DNA of 64,000 bases from Melaminivora sp034675505 (GTDB lineage Bacteria; Pseudomonadota; Gammaproteobacteria; Burkholderiales; Burkholderiaceae_C): the NCBI GenBank assembly GCA_034675505.1, contig JAUCDD010000023.1, forward strand, positions 1-64,000, read 5' to 3'. The notes under the pieces were generated by a model that was not told the origin of the DNA, searched no databases, and was given only the letters and a program-made list of their open reading frames with translations. The position numbers and the translations under genes are program-made. Positions 37,192 to 44,894 of the stretch are shown here, piece by piece; the stretch's first letter is position 1, and the number at the start of each line of letters is the position of its first letter.

Positions 37192-38850
37192 ATGGACAGT
37201 GCCGTCATGAGCCTGTTGGGGGCCTTCTTGCTGTCGATCATTGGACTGTTCGTGTTCATCTGGTCGATGCGCAAGGGCCTGCTGATGGAGAACCCGAGGG
37301 CAGCCTCGGTGATCTTTGCCCCGGGCGAGATCGGCAAGGTCGATGACCCGGCCCTGCCGCAGGCCGGGCGCGCCGGGCTGCAGGCCGCAGCCGTGGAGGC
37401 CGGCGACGCCGCCGTGCACCTGCCCGACGAGCTGGAGCTGGAGCAGCGCCTGGACGCCGACCGCTCCAGCGCCTTCCCGGTGTTCATGTTCATCGCCTTC
37501 GCCTGCCTGTGGCTGGTGCTGGGCTCGGTGGCCGGCCTCACCGCGTCCTTGAAGCTGCACATGCCCGACTGGCTGGTCAGCGAAGCCTGGATGACCTTCG
37601 GGCGCATCCGCACCGTGCACCTGACGGCCGTGCTCTACGGCTGGATCACCAACGCCTCGCTGGGCGTCATCGTCTGGCTGCTGCCGCGCCTGCTGCGCAC
37701 GCCGCTGATGGGCGCGATGTGGGTGATGCTGGGCGGGGCGCTGATCAACGTGGCGATCGCCAGCGGCATAGGCGCCATCGGCGCCGGCTGGACGGACGGC
37801 ATGGAATACCTGGAGATGCCCTGGCAGATCGGCCTGTTCATCGTCGCCGGCATGGTCTGCATCATCGGGCCGGTGCTGTACACGCTGGTCAACCGCAAGG
37901 TCGAGTCGCTGTACGTCACCGTGTGGTACCACGTTGCGGCGCTGCTCTGGATCACGCTGCTGTTCCTGGTCGCCAAGCTGCCGGGCGTGCACTACGGCGT
38001 GCAGCAGGCCACCATGAACTGGTGGTATGGCCACAACGTGCTGGGCCTGTGGTTCACGCCGGTGAGCGTGGGCGCCATCTACTACTTCCTGCCCAAGATC
38101 ATCGCCCGGCCGGTGCGCTCGTACAACCTGTCCATCCTGGGCTTCTGGACGCTGGCGTTCTTCTACGCCCAGGTCGGCGGCCACCACCTGGTGGGCGGGC
38201 CGGTGCCGGGCTGGCTGGTCACGCTGTCCATCGTGCAGAGCATGATGATGATCATCCCGGTGGCGGCGTTCTCCATCAACATGGCCGGCACCATGTGGGG
38301 CCGTACGCGGCTGGCGCTGTACTCGCCCACGCTGCGCTTCATGATGTTCGGCGGCCTGATGTACATGCTGTCGTCGGTGCAGGGCTCGTTCGAGGCGCTG
38401 CGCTCGGTCAACCAGGTCGCGCACTTCACGCACTTCACCGTGGCCCACGCCCACCTGGGCGCCTACGGCTTCGTGACCATGGTGCTGTTCGGCGCCATCT
38501 ATTTCATGATGCCGCGCGTGCTGCACTGGGAGTGGCCGTACCCGCGCCTGATCACGCTGCAGTTCTGGCTGGCGGCGGTGGGCATCCTGATCTACTTCGT
38601 CGGCCTGTCGATCGGCGGCTGGCTGCAGGGCCAGTACATGCTGGACGCCGCCCGGCCCTTCATGGACTCGGTCGCCGTCACCCTGCCCTGGCTCAAGTCG
38701 CGCAGCGTGGGCGGCGCGCTGATGGTGGCCAGCCAGATCGTCTTCGTCGGCCACTTCCTGGCCATGGCGCTGCGCTTCGGGCCGGCGCGCACCGGCGCCG
38801 CGCTGTTCCACGCGGGCGCCCGCTCGCTGGAGGTGGCACATGGAAAATGA
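37192..38850 (+). CDS. ccoN: Divergent cbb3-type oxidase subunit I with CcoS-like N-terminal extension
   Basis: A 552-residue haem-copper oxidase catalytic subunit, about 75 residues longer than usual CcoN. The core keeps the haem b ligand H143 (RIRTVH), CuB ligands H281 (WWYGHN) and H331/H332 (GGHH), the haem ligands H419 and H421 (VAHAHLGA) and a tyrosine, Y391, at the C-family cross-link position. It differs from canonical CcoN: GGHHLVGG for GPHHLHY, and SSVQGSF for STFEGPM, losing a conserved glutamate. Residues 1-55 form one membrane helix followed by SMRKGLLMENPRAASVIF, resembling the assembly factor CcoS. A strong AGAGAGGAAG ribosome-binding site precedes ATG 37192. It pumps or consumes protons while reducing oxygen; NO reduction cannot be excluded. 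Confidence 0.85.
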   Translation: MDSAVMSLLGAFLLSIIGLFVFIWSMRKGLLMENPRAASVIFAPGEIGKVDDPALPQAGRAGLQAAAVEAGDAAVHLPDELELEQRLDADRSSAFPVFMFIAFACLWLVLGSVAGLTASLKLHMPDWLVSEAWMTFGRIRTVHLTAVLYGWITNASLGVIVWLLPRLLRTPLMGAMWVMLGGALINVAIASGIGAIGAGWTDGMEYLEMPWQIGLFIVAGMVCIIGPVLYTLVNRKVESLYVTVWYHVAALLWITLLFLVAKLPGVHYGVQQATMNWWYGHNVLGLWFTPVSVGAIYYFLPKIIARPVRSYNLSILGFWTLAFFYAQVGGHHLVGGPVPGWLVTLSIVQSMMMIIPVAAFSINMAGTMWGRTRLALYSPTLRFMMFGGLMYMLSSVQGSFEALRSVNQVAHFTHFTVAHAHLGAYGFVTMVLFGAIYFMMPRVLHWEWPYPRLITLQFWLAAVGILIYFVGLSIGGWLQGQYMLDAARPFMDSVAVTLPWLKSRSVGGALMVASQIVFVGHFLAMALRFGPARTGAALFHAGARSLEVAHGK

Positions 38851-39520
38851 AGTCAAACTCGCCGCCGGCGCCATGGTGACGCTCGGCCTGGCCACGGCCG
38901 CGCTGGTGGTGCTGCCCTACATCCAGGTGCGCGATGTAAAACCCCCCGAGGGCCTCAAGCCCTACACCAGCGCCGAGCTGCGCGGGCGCGCCAGCTACAT
39001 CGCCAACGGCTGCGTGTACTGCCACACGCAGCAGCCGCGCGACAAGAGCTTCGGCCCCGACGCCGAACGCGGCTGGGGCCGCGCCACGGTGCCGGGCGAC
39101 TACAGCTACGACAAGCCGCACCTCCTGGGCAGCATGCGCACCGGCCCGGACCTGATGAACATCGGCGTGCGCCAGCCCAGCCACGACTGGCACCTGGGCC
39201 ACCTGTACCAGCCGCGCGCCTACGTGCCGGGCTCGATCATGCCGTCCTACCCCTACCTGTTCGACCTCAAGGACAAGGCCGAGCCGGGCGACGAGGTGCT
39301 GAAATTGCCGCCCGGCTACACGCCGGCGAACAAGGTGGTGGTGGCCACGCCCGAGGCGCTGGACCTGGTGAAGTACCTGCAGTCGCTCAACCGCAGCTAC
39401 CCCGTGCTGCCGCCCGAGCCCAAGGCGGCGCCCGGGCCGGACGCGGCCGCTCCGGCGGCTGCCCCCGCCGCGCCTGCCGCGCCTGCCGCGCCTGCCGCGC
39501 CTGCCGCGTCCGCATCGTGA
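38840..39520 (+). CDS. ccoO: cbb3-type oxidase mono-haem cytochrome c subunit (CcoO)
   Basis: A 226-residue membrane-anchored cytochrome: one N-terminal helix (VTLGLATAALVVLPYIQV), then a single haem c site C58-V-Y-C61-H62 in ANGCVYCHTQQPRD, typical of CcoO. RTGPDLMNIGVRQPSHDWHLGHLYQPRAYVPGSIMPSYPYLF supplies the conserved C-terminal part and a probable methionine ligand. The gene overlaps the subunit I gene by 11 bases and has GGAGGTGG upstream. The last 40 residues are an Ala/Pro repeat encoded by a nine-base tandem repeat. It would pass electrons to subunit I from the periplasmic side. Confidence 0.92.
   Translation: MENEVKLAAGAMVTLGLATAALVVLPYIQVRDVKPPEGLKPYTSAELRGRASYIANGCVYCHTQQPRDKSFGPDAERGWGRATVPGDYSYDKPHLLGSMRTGPDLMNIGVRQPSHDWHLGHLYQPRAYVPGSIMPSYPYLFDLKDKAEPGDEVLKLPPGYTPANKVVVATPEALDLVKYLQSLNRSYPVLPPEPKAAPGPDAAAPAAAPAAPAAPAAPAAPAASAS
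39466..39512. repeat. Nine-base tandem repeat in ccoO 3' end
   Basis: About four to five copies of a GCGCCTGCC-type nine-mer encode a C-terminal Ala-Ala-Pro repeat of the cytochrome subunit. Copy number is likely to vary and is prone to sequencing error. Confidence 0.65.
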
Positions 39521-39533
39521 AGAAAGGCCCGCC

Positions 39534-40127
39534 ATGACGAAGACGACCGACCGCAACGCCCAGGGCCGCGAGCACGCCGACCCCGAGGAGAGCATCCGCC
39601 CGATTCCGCTGCTGGCCGTGGGCGTGACCCTGGCCATGGTGGTGTTCGGCGTGCTCTACATCTTCCTGTCCGAGCCGCTGGACCACTCGCGCCTGGGCGA
39701 CCAGCGCACCGTGGCCGACCTGTCCGGCCCGGCCGCGCCCGCTGCCGGCGCCGCCGTCGATGGCAAGGCGATCTTTGCCGCGCAGTGCGCCGCCTGCCAC
39801 CAGGCCACCGGCAAGGGCCTGCCAGGCGTGTTCCCGCCGCTGGACGGCTCGGAGTGGGTCGCGGGCGACACCCGGGTGCTGGCCAACATCCTGCTGCACG
39901 GCATCAACGGCGAGATCACCGTGGCCGGCACCAAGTACCAGGGCAGCATGCCGGCGTTCGCACAGCTGAGCGACGCCGAGCTGGCCGGCGTGGCCAGCTT
40001 CATCCGCAGCAGCTGGTCGAACCAGGCCGAAGCCGTGGCCGCCGAGCTGTTCGCCAAGGAACGCACGGCGAGCGACCGCAAAACGCCGTTCGAGGGCCAG
40101 GCCGCCCTGGAGGCGTTGAAGCCGTAG
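39534..40127 (+). CDS. Membrane-anchored mono-haem cytochrome c
   Basis: A 197-residue cytochrome with one N-terminal helix (LLAVGVTLAMVVFGVLYIF) and a haem site C85-A-A-C88-H89 in AAQCAACHQATGKGLPGVFPPLDGSEWV, with the axial methionine probably in GSMPAFAQLSD. It takes the position of CcoP in the operon but has one haem rather than two, so the electron-entry arm of this oxidase is simpler than in ordinary cbb3. The C-terminal tail of about 35 residues is charged and extended. It starts 13 bases after ccoO. Confidence 0.88.
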   Translation: MTKTTDRNAQGREHADPEESIRPIPLLAVGVTLAMVVFGVLYIFLSEPLDHSRLGDQRTVADLSGPAAPAAGAAVDGKAIFAAQCAACHQATGKGLPGVFPPLDGSEWVAGDTRVLANILLHGINGEITVAGTKYQGSMPAFAQLSDAELAGVASFIRSSWSNQAEAVAAELFAKERTASDRKTPFEGQAALEALKP

Positions 40128-40765
40128 TGCTGCGCACGGCCCTCCTGAGCATCGCGCTGCTGCTGGGCGGCTGGGCGGCGGCGGCCTGGCTGACGCACGA
40201 CTTCCAGGCCTGGACCGACGAGGGCGCGCGCCGGCTGGAAGTCGCCCTGCACCCGGTGCCCGCGCCGGCCGTGCAGGTGCAGGAGGCCAGCGGCCGGCAG
40301 GCGCCGCTGCCCGCGCTGCTGGCCCTGGATGGCGGCGTGGCCATCGTGGATTTCTTCTACACCCACTGCGAGACCGTGTGCCTGTCGCTGGGCGGCAGCT
40401 TCCAGCAGCTGCAGGCCGCGCTGCGCACCGATGCGGCAGCGGGCCGGGATTCGGGCGTGCGCCTGCTGTCCATCAGCTTCGACGGCGCACGCGACGACGC
40501 GCCGGCGCTCTCGCGCTACGCCCGCGGCCTGGATGCCGACGCGCGCCTGTGGCGCTTCGTGCGCGTGCCCGATGCGCGCGAGCAGCAGGCCTTGCTGGCG
40601 CGCCTGGGCGTGGTCGTCATCCCGGACGGGCGCGGCGACTACGAGCACAACGCCGCGCTGCTGGTGTTCGACCAGGCCGGGCGCATGCGCCGCGTGTTCG
40701 ACCTGGCCGAGCAGCAGCTGGCCCTGGACTACGCGCGCCACCTGGCGCGCCGCGCCGCGCCATGA
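40127..40765 (+). CDS. SCO1/SenC-family copper chaperone
   Basis: A 212-residue membrane-anchored thioredoxin-fold protein. The copper site is visible: C81-E-T-V-C85 in FFYTHCETVCLSLG and H174 in GDYEHNAALLVFD. SCO proteins deliver copper to haem-copper oxidases, so its place in the oxidase operon indicates assembly of the CuB site. Start GTG 40127 overlaps the preceding TAG by one base (TAGTG), and the N-terminal helix ALLSIALLLGGWAAAAWL begins right after it. The end overlaps the next gene by four bases. Confidence 0.88.
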   Translation: MLRTALLSIALLLGGWAAAAWLTHDFQAWTDEGARRLEVALHPVPAPAVQVQEASGRQAPLPALLALDGGVAIVDFFYTHCETVCLSLGGSFQQLQAALRTDAAAGRDSGVRLLSISFDGARDDAPALSRYARGLDADARLWRFVRVPDAREQQALLARLGVVVIPDGRGDYEHNAALLVFDQAGRMRRVFDLAEQQLALDYARHLARRAAP

Positions 40766-41379
40766 GGGCAACCCGCTGGCGGTGGCCTTGCACGCCCCGC
40801 GCGCAGGGCGTGGCCGGCGCCCTGCTGGCGCTGGCGCTCGCCACCCCGGCCCTGCGCACGCTGCTGGAGGCCAGCATGTGGCGTCACATGGTGCTGCAAT
40901 TCCCGCTGTGGATGCTGGCCGGCGCACTGCTGGCGGCGCTGCTGCCGCCGGCCCTGCGCGAGCGGCTGGCGCGCTGGAACCACCTGGGCATTGCCGGCCT
41001 GGTGTGGGTGGCGGTGGTGCTGGCCGTGCTGATGGTGCCGCGCGTGCTGGACCTGGCGCTGCGCGCGCCGCTCATCGAAGGGTTCAAGTGCGCCGCGCTG
41101 GTGCTGGCCGGCGCGGCGCTGCGCCTGTCTTGGCAGGCGGCCGGGCGGGTGGTGCAGGGGTTCTTCCTGGGCAACGTGCTGCCCATGACCGCCGTGGTGG
41201 GCCAGCTCTACGTGGATTCGCCGCTGCGCCTGTGCAACGCCTATCTGCTGGACGACCAGGAGCGGCTGGGCCGCTGGCTCACGTGGCTGGCCGCGCTGGT
41301 GGCCGTGGCGTGGATCGCACGCGTGTTCTGGGTGCTGGCGCGGCGCGAGGACGCGGCGGCACAATCGCCGCAGCGCTGA
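40762..41379 (+). CDS. Small polytopic membrane protein, possibly CtaG-like oxidase accessory
   Basis: I do not recognise a firm family for this 205-residue protein with five or so membrane helices. The segment MWRHMVLQFPLWMLAGALLAALLP recalls the HMxQHxLL helix of caa3-type CtaG copper-assembly proteins, and the gene is translationally coupled (ATGA overlap) to the SCO gene. A role in copper or subunit assembly of the oxidase is therefore likely. The C-terminal half, with LYVDSPLRLCNAYLLDDQERLG between helices, is unlike CtaG. Confidence 0.6.
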   Translation: MRATRWRWPCTPRAQGVAGALLALALATPALRTLLEASMWRHMVLQFPLWMLAGALLAALLPPALRERLARWNHLGIAGLVWVAVVLAVLMVPRVLDLALRAPLIEGFKCAALVLAGAALRLSWQAAGRVVQGFFLGNVLPMTAVVGQLYVDSPLRLCNAYLLDDQERLGRWLTWLAALVAVAWIARVFWVLARREDAAAQSPQR

Positions 41380-41426
41380 CCGGCCCGTGCCGGAGGCGGC
41401 ATTGCCTCGCACCTTCCCGCCCTGCC

Positions 41427-42182
41427 ATGCACATCCTGATCGTGGACGACGAACCCCTGGCGCGCAGCCGCCTGCGCCGCCTGCTGGCCGACTGCGGCGC
41501 CTGCCACCAGGTCAGCGAGGCGCAGCACGCGGGCGATGCGCTGGCGCAGCTGCAGGCCCCCGCCGCGCGCACCGTAGACGTGCTGCTGCTGGACATCCGC
41601 ATGCCGGGCATGGATGGCCTGGCCCTGGCGCATGCACTGCGCGAGCTGGCCGAGCCGCCGGCCATCGTCTTCGTCACCGCCCACGCCGAGCACGCGCTGG
41701 ACGCCTTCGAGCTTGATGCGGCCGACTACCTGACCAAGCCCGTGCGCCTGGAGCGCCTGCAGCAGGCGCTGGCCAAGGCGCAGCGCGCGCGCGCGCCGGG
41801 CGGCGCCGCTGCGCCGCTGCCGGCCGAAGGCGGCGAAGTGCTGGTCATCCAGGACCGCGGGTGCACCGAGCGGGTGCCGCTGGCCGACGTGCTGTACCTG
41901 CGCGCCGAGCTCAAGTACGTCACCGTGCGCACGCTCACGCGCAGCTACGTGATCGATGACGCCCTGGCCGACCTGGAGGTGCGCCACGCGGCGCACTTCC
42001 TGCGCGTGCATCGCAGCACCCTGGTGGCGCGCCGCGCGCTGCGGGCGCTGGTGCGCGACGGCTCAGCGGGCTGCGAAGGCGAGGCCGAGGGCTGGGCCGT
42101 GCGGCTGCACGGGCTGGCGCAGCCCCTGCCGGTGTCGCGCCGGCAGGTGGCGGCGGTGCGCGAGGCGTTGTCCGGCGGCTGA
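41427..42182 (+). CDS. LytTR-family response regulator (AlgR/LytT type)
   Basis: A 251-residue two-domain regulator. The receiver has the acidic pair in LIVDDEPLARSRL, phospho-acceptor D56 in LLLDIRMPGMDG, the threonine/serine in VFVTAHAEHALDAF and the lysine in DYLTKPVRL. The C-terminal LytTR domain (about 145-250) contains YLRAELKYVTVRT and FLRVHRSTLVARRAL, which contact DNA. It is almost certainly the partner of the LytS-type kinase at 35975-37030, although 4.2 kb of oxidase genes now lie between them. It starts 47 bases after the oxidase cluster and may be read through from it. Confidence 0.92.
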   Translation: MHILIVDDEPLARSRLRRLLADCGACHQVSEAQHAGDALAQLQAPAARTVDVLLLDIRMPGMDGLALAHALRELAEPPAIVFVTAHAEHALDAFELDAADYLTKPVRLERLQQALAKAQRARAPGGAAAPLPAEGGEVLVIQDRGCTERVPLADVLYLRAELKYVTVRTLTRSYVIDDALADLEVRHAAHFLRVHRSTLVARRALRALVRDGSAGCEGEAEGWAVRLHGLAQPLPVSRRQVAAVREALSGG

Positions 42183-42190
42183 GCCAGCCT

Positions 42191-43024
42191 TCAGTGCTGC
42201 AGGCCGTGCGCCAGGTGGCTGGTCAGGGCCACGGCGGCGATGCCGCCCGCCAGCCAGGCAACCTGCGCCAGGGCCTGCGCCGCCGGCAGGCGCCGCTGCA
42301 GCTGCGGGATCAGGTCGGCCAGGGCCACGTAGATGAAGCTGCTGGAGGCGACCACCAGGAAGTACGGCAGCGCGCCATGCCAGCGCCCGACGATGAAGTA
42401 GCCGACCACCCCGCCCAGCACCGACACGGCCCCCGCCAGCGACACCTTGACCACCGCCATATGCCGCGCCGCGCCGCGCTGGCGCAGCACGATCAGGTCG
42501 CCGACGTGGTGCGGGATCTCGTGCGCCAGCACCGACAGCGCCGCCACCACGCCCAGGCGCAGGTCGGCCATGAAGGCCGAGGCGATCAGCACGCCATCGC
42601 CAAAGCAGTGCACGCTGTCGCCGGTCAGCAGCGTCCACCCGCCCCCCTGCCCATGGGCGTGGGCGTGGGCGTGACCAGGGCTATGGGCGTGGCCGTGGGC
42701 GTGCCCGTCGCCGTCCGGGGCCGGCTGCGCTGCGCCGTGCTCATGGCCGTGGTGCCACAGCTCGGCCTTCTCCAGCAGGAAGAAAAACACCAGCCCCACC
42801 AGCAGCGTGGCGAACAGCGACTGCACGCCGGCCGCTTCCTCGAACGCCTCGGGCAGCAGGTGCATGAAGGCGGTGGCCAGCAACGCACCCGCCGCCAGGC
42901 TCAGCAGGTGCTGCGGCCCCACGCGCCCGCCGCCGCCCAGCCCCAGGCGCAAAAGCACCTCGGCCAGCCACACGCTGCCGATGCCGGCGGCCAGCGTGGC
43001 GGCGATGATTGCTAGCAAAGTCAT
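42191..43024 (-). CDS. ZIP-family metal transporter
   Basis: A 277-residue ZIP (ZRT/IRT-like) protein with about eight helices, likely importing zinc or another divalent metal across the inner membrane. The helix 4 and 5 metal sites read SVHCFGDGVLIAS and LAHEIPHHVGD; an earlier site is FMHLLPEAFEE. Between helices 3 and 4 is a long loop of His-Gly-His-Ala repeats (about residues 95-120), a typical metal-binding variable region. Start ATG 43024 (MTLLAIIAATLAAGIGS) lies inside a dispersed repeat. It converges with the response regulator gene, eight bases apart. Confidence 0.9.
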   Translation of the reverse strand: MTLLAIIAATLAAGIGSVWLAEVLLRLGLGGGGRVGPQHLLSLAAGALLATAFMHLLPEAFEEAAGVQSLFATLLVGLVFFFLLEKAELWHHGHEHGAAQPAPDGDGHAHGHAHSPGHAHAHAHGQGGGWTLLTGDSVHCFGDGVLIASAFMADLRLGVVAALSVLAHEIPHHVGDLIVLRQRGAARHMAVVKVSLAGAVSVLGGVVGYFIVGRWHGALPYFLVVASSSFIYVALADLIPQLQRRLPAAQALAQVAWLAGGIAAVALTSHLAHGLQH

Positions 43025-43076
43025 AGCTCGTTGCCCTTGTCCCGATTGCGCGAAGGGCGGATTTTGCCTAAAAACC
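43011..43076 (-). repeat. Dispersed 65-bp repeat, copy I (contains ZIP start codon)
   Basis: On the minus strand: GGTTTTTAGGCAAAATCCGCCC ... GAGCTATGACTTTGCTAGC. The central GCCGGCGTC is replaced. The ATG of the ZIP gene falls within the AGCTATGA block, so the repeat supplies both leader and first codons. Confidence 0.6.
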
Positions 43077-43248
43077 ATACCCGCCTGGATGCGGCGTTGA
43101 TATTTCTGCCGGGCTGGGGCGGCGCTGCCTTCACGGCATGGCGCGGCGGGCCGCTTCCTTGCATGGCCGACGGTGGCCAACGCGCCCGTCCTACAGGGCT
43201 GCGCCCCAGCCCACCAATACTCCTTCCACCCCCCGCGAAGGACGCCCC

Positions 43249-43815
43249 ATGCCCCCCAGCTCTTCCCCGCAGCCGCCAGCGACCGCCGCGCCGGCGCACG
43301 CCGGCACCCCGTCCATGCACCGCGTGCACCTGCGCGTCAACGGCGCCGAGCACGAACTCGAGACAGCCAGCTGGGTCACGCTGCTCGACCTGCTGCGCGA
43401 GCGGCTGCAGCTCACCGGCACCAAGAAGGGCTGCGACCACGGCCAGTGCGGCGCCTGCACCGTGCTGGTGGATGGCCGGCGCATCAACTCCTGCCTGGCG
43501 CTGGCCGTCATGCATGACGGCGCTCAGATCACCACCGTGGAGGGCCTGCCCGCACTGGCCGCAGCGGAAGGCGACGCGCTGCACCCGCTGCAGCAGGCCT
43601 TCATAGCCCACGACGCCTTCCAGTGCGGCTACTGCACCCCCGGCCAGCTGTGCTCGGCCGTGGGCCTGATGAACGAGGGCGGGCTGCGCCACGACGGCGA
43701 CATCCGCGAGCGCATGAGCGGCAACCTGTGCCGCTGCGGCGCCTACCCGCAGATCGTCAAGGCCGTGGCTGAGGTGGCGCTGGCGGGCGCCGCGCAGGGC
43801 GGGAAGGCGCCATGA
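43249..43815 (+). CDS. paoA: Aldehyde oxidoreductase 2Fe-2S subunit (PaoA type)
   Basis: The 188-residue iron-sulfur subunit of a molybdenum hydroxylase. Plant-type cluster ligands are in GCDHGQCGACTVLVDG, and the second cluster in FQCGYCTPGQ and NLCRCGAYPQI. The N-terminus is a Pro/Ala-rich stretch without a twin-arginine signal, unlike E. coli PaoA, so the enzyme is probably cytoplasmic. A GAAGGAC ribosome-binding site precedes ATG 43249. It overlaps the FAD-subunit gene by four bases. The three-gene order (Fe-S, FAD, Mo) matches paoABC/yagTSR. Confidence 0.9.
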   Translation: MPPSSSPQPPATAAPAHAGTPSMHRVHLRVNGAEHELETASWVTLLDLLRERLQLTGTKKGCDHGQCGACTVLVDGRRINSCLALAVMHDGAQITTVEGLPALAAAEGDALHPLQQAFIAHDAFQCGYCTPGQLCSAVGLMNEGGLRHDGDIRERMSGNLCRCGAYPQIVKAVAEVALAGAAQGGKAP

Positions 43816-44894
43816 GAGCCTTCGAATACACCCCCGCCGCCGACGTGGCCGCGGCGCTGGCCGCCATTGGCCCCGGCGCCCAGCCGCTGGGCAGCTCGCA
43901 CAGCGCCCGCTTCATCGCCGGCGGCACCAACCTGATCGACCTGATGAAGGAAGACGTGATGCAGCCCGCGCGGCTGGTGGACATCACGCGCCTGCCGCTG
44001 GCCGACATCGAGGAAACACCTGAAGGCGGCCTGCTGCTCGGCGCCCTGGCGCGCAACGCCGACACCGCCAAGCACCCGCTGGTGCGAGAGCGCTATCCCA
44101 TGCTGTCGGCCGCCATGCTGTCGGCCGCCTCGCCGCAGCTGCGCAACATGGCGACCAATGGCGGCAACCTGCTGCAGCGCACGCGCTGCTACTACTTCTA
44201 CGACGCGGGCGTGCCGTGCAACAAGCGCGCGCCCGGCAGCGGCTGCCCGGCCAAGGCCGGCCTGGCGCGCCAGCTGGCCATCCTAGGCACCAGCGATGCG
44301 TGCATCGCCACGCACCCGTCCGACATGTGCGTGGCGCTGGCGGCGCTGGAAGCTACGGTGCACGTGCAGTCCGCACACGGCACGCGCACCATTGCCTTTG
44401 CCGACTTCCATCGCCTGCCGGACGACGAGCCACAGCGCGACAGCACGCTGGAACCCGATGAGCTCATCACGCACATCGAGCTGCCCGCGCGCGGCTACGC
44501 GCAGCACGGCAGCTATTTGAAGATCCGCGAGCGCGCGTCGTATGCCTTTGCGCTGGTCTCGGTGGCCGCTGCGTTCGAGCTGGACGAGGCCGGCCGCATG
44601 CGCCACGCCCGCCTGGCGCTGGGCGGCGTGGCGCACAAGCCCTGGCGCGATCGGGAGGCGGAAAGCCTGCTGGATGGCCAGGCGCCCGAGACGCAGGTCT
44701 TCGAGCGCGCGGCCGACGCCCTGCTGGCGCCCGCGCGTGCCTGGGGCAGCGAGAACGGCCCCGGCAGCAACGCCTTCAAGATCCCGCTGGCGCGCCGCGC
44801 CATTCAGCGCGCGCTGGAGATGGCGCGAGACGGCGAGCTCACCAACACCGGCGAACTCGCGGCCGACATCTTCACCCAGGAGCAGCGCGCATGA
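43812..44894 (+). CDS. paoB: Aldehyde oxidoreductase FAD-binding subunit (PaoB type)
   Basis: The 360-residue flavoprotein subunit transfers electrons from the Fe-S clusters to the acceptor. The FAD site is visible in FIAGGTNLIDLMKEDV and LRNMATNGGNLLQRTRC. The cysteine-containing segment CNKRAPGSGCPAKAG is typical of PaoB, which carries an extra 4Fe-4S cluster in E. coli. The C-terminal domain contains GSYLKIRERASYAFALVSVAAA. Overlaps its neighbours by four bases on each side, so the operon is tightly coupled. Confidence 0.92.
   Translation: MRAFEYTPAADVAAALAAIGPGAQPLGSSHSARFIAGGTNLIDLMKEDVMQPARLVDITRLPLADIEETPEGGLLLGALARNADTAKHPLVRERYPMLSAAMLSAASPQLRNMATNGGNLLQRTRCYYFYDAGVPCNKRAPGSGCPAKAGLARQLAILGTSDACIATHPSDMCVALAALEATVHVQSAHGTRTIAFADFHRLPDDEPQRDSTLEPDELITHIELPARGYAQHGSYLKIRERASYAFALVSVAAAFELDEAGRMRHARLALGGVAHKPWRDREAESLLDGQAPETQVFERAADALLAPARAWGSENGPGSNAFKIPLARRAIQRALEMARDGELTNTGELAADIFTQEQRA

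Noticed and set aside
37192..38850. Subunit I as a NorB nitric oxide reductase
   Set aside because: It has the WWYGHN, GGHH and AHAH ligands, a C-family tyrosine and a CcoO partner; the NorB-type glutamates were not seen. NO activity remains possible but the cbb3 assignment fits better.
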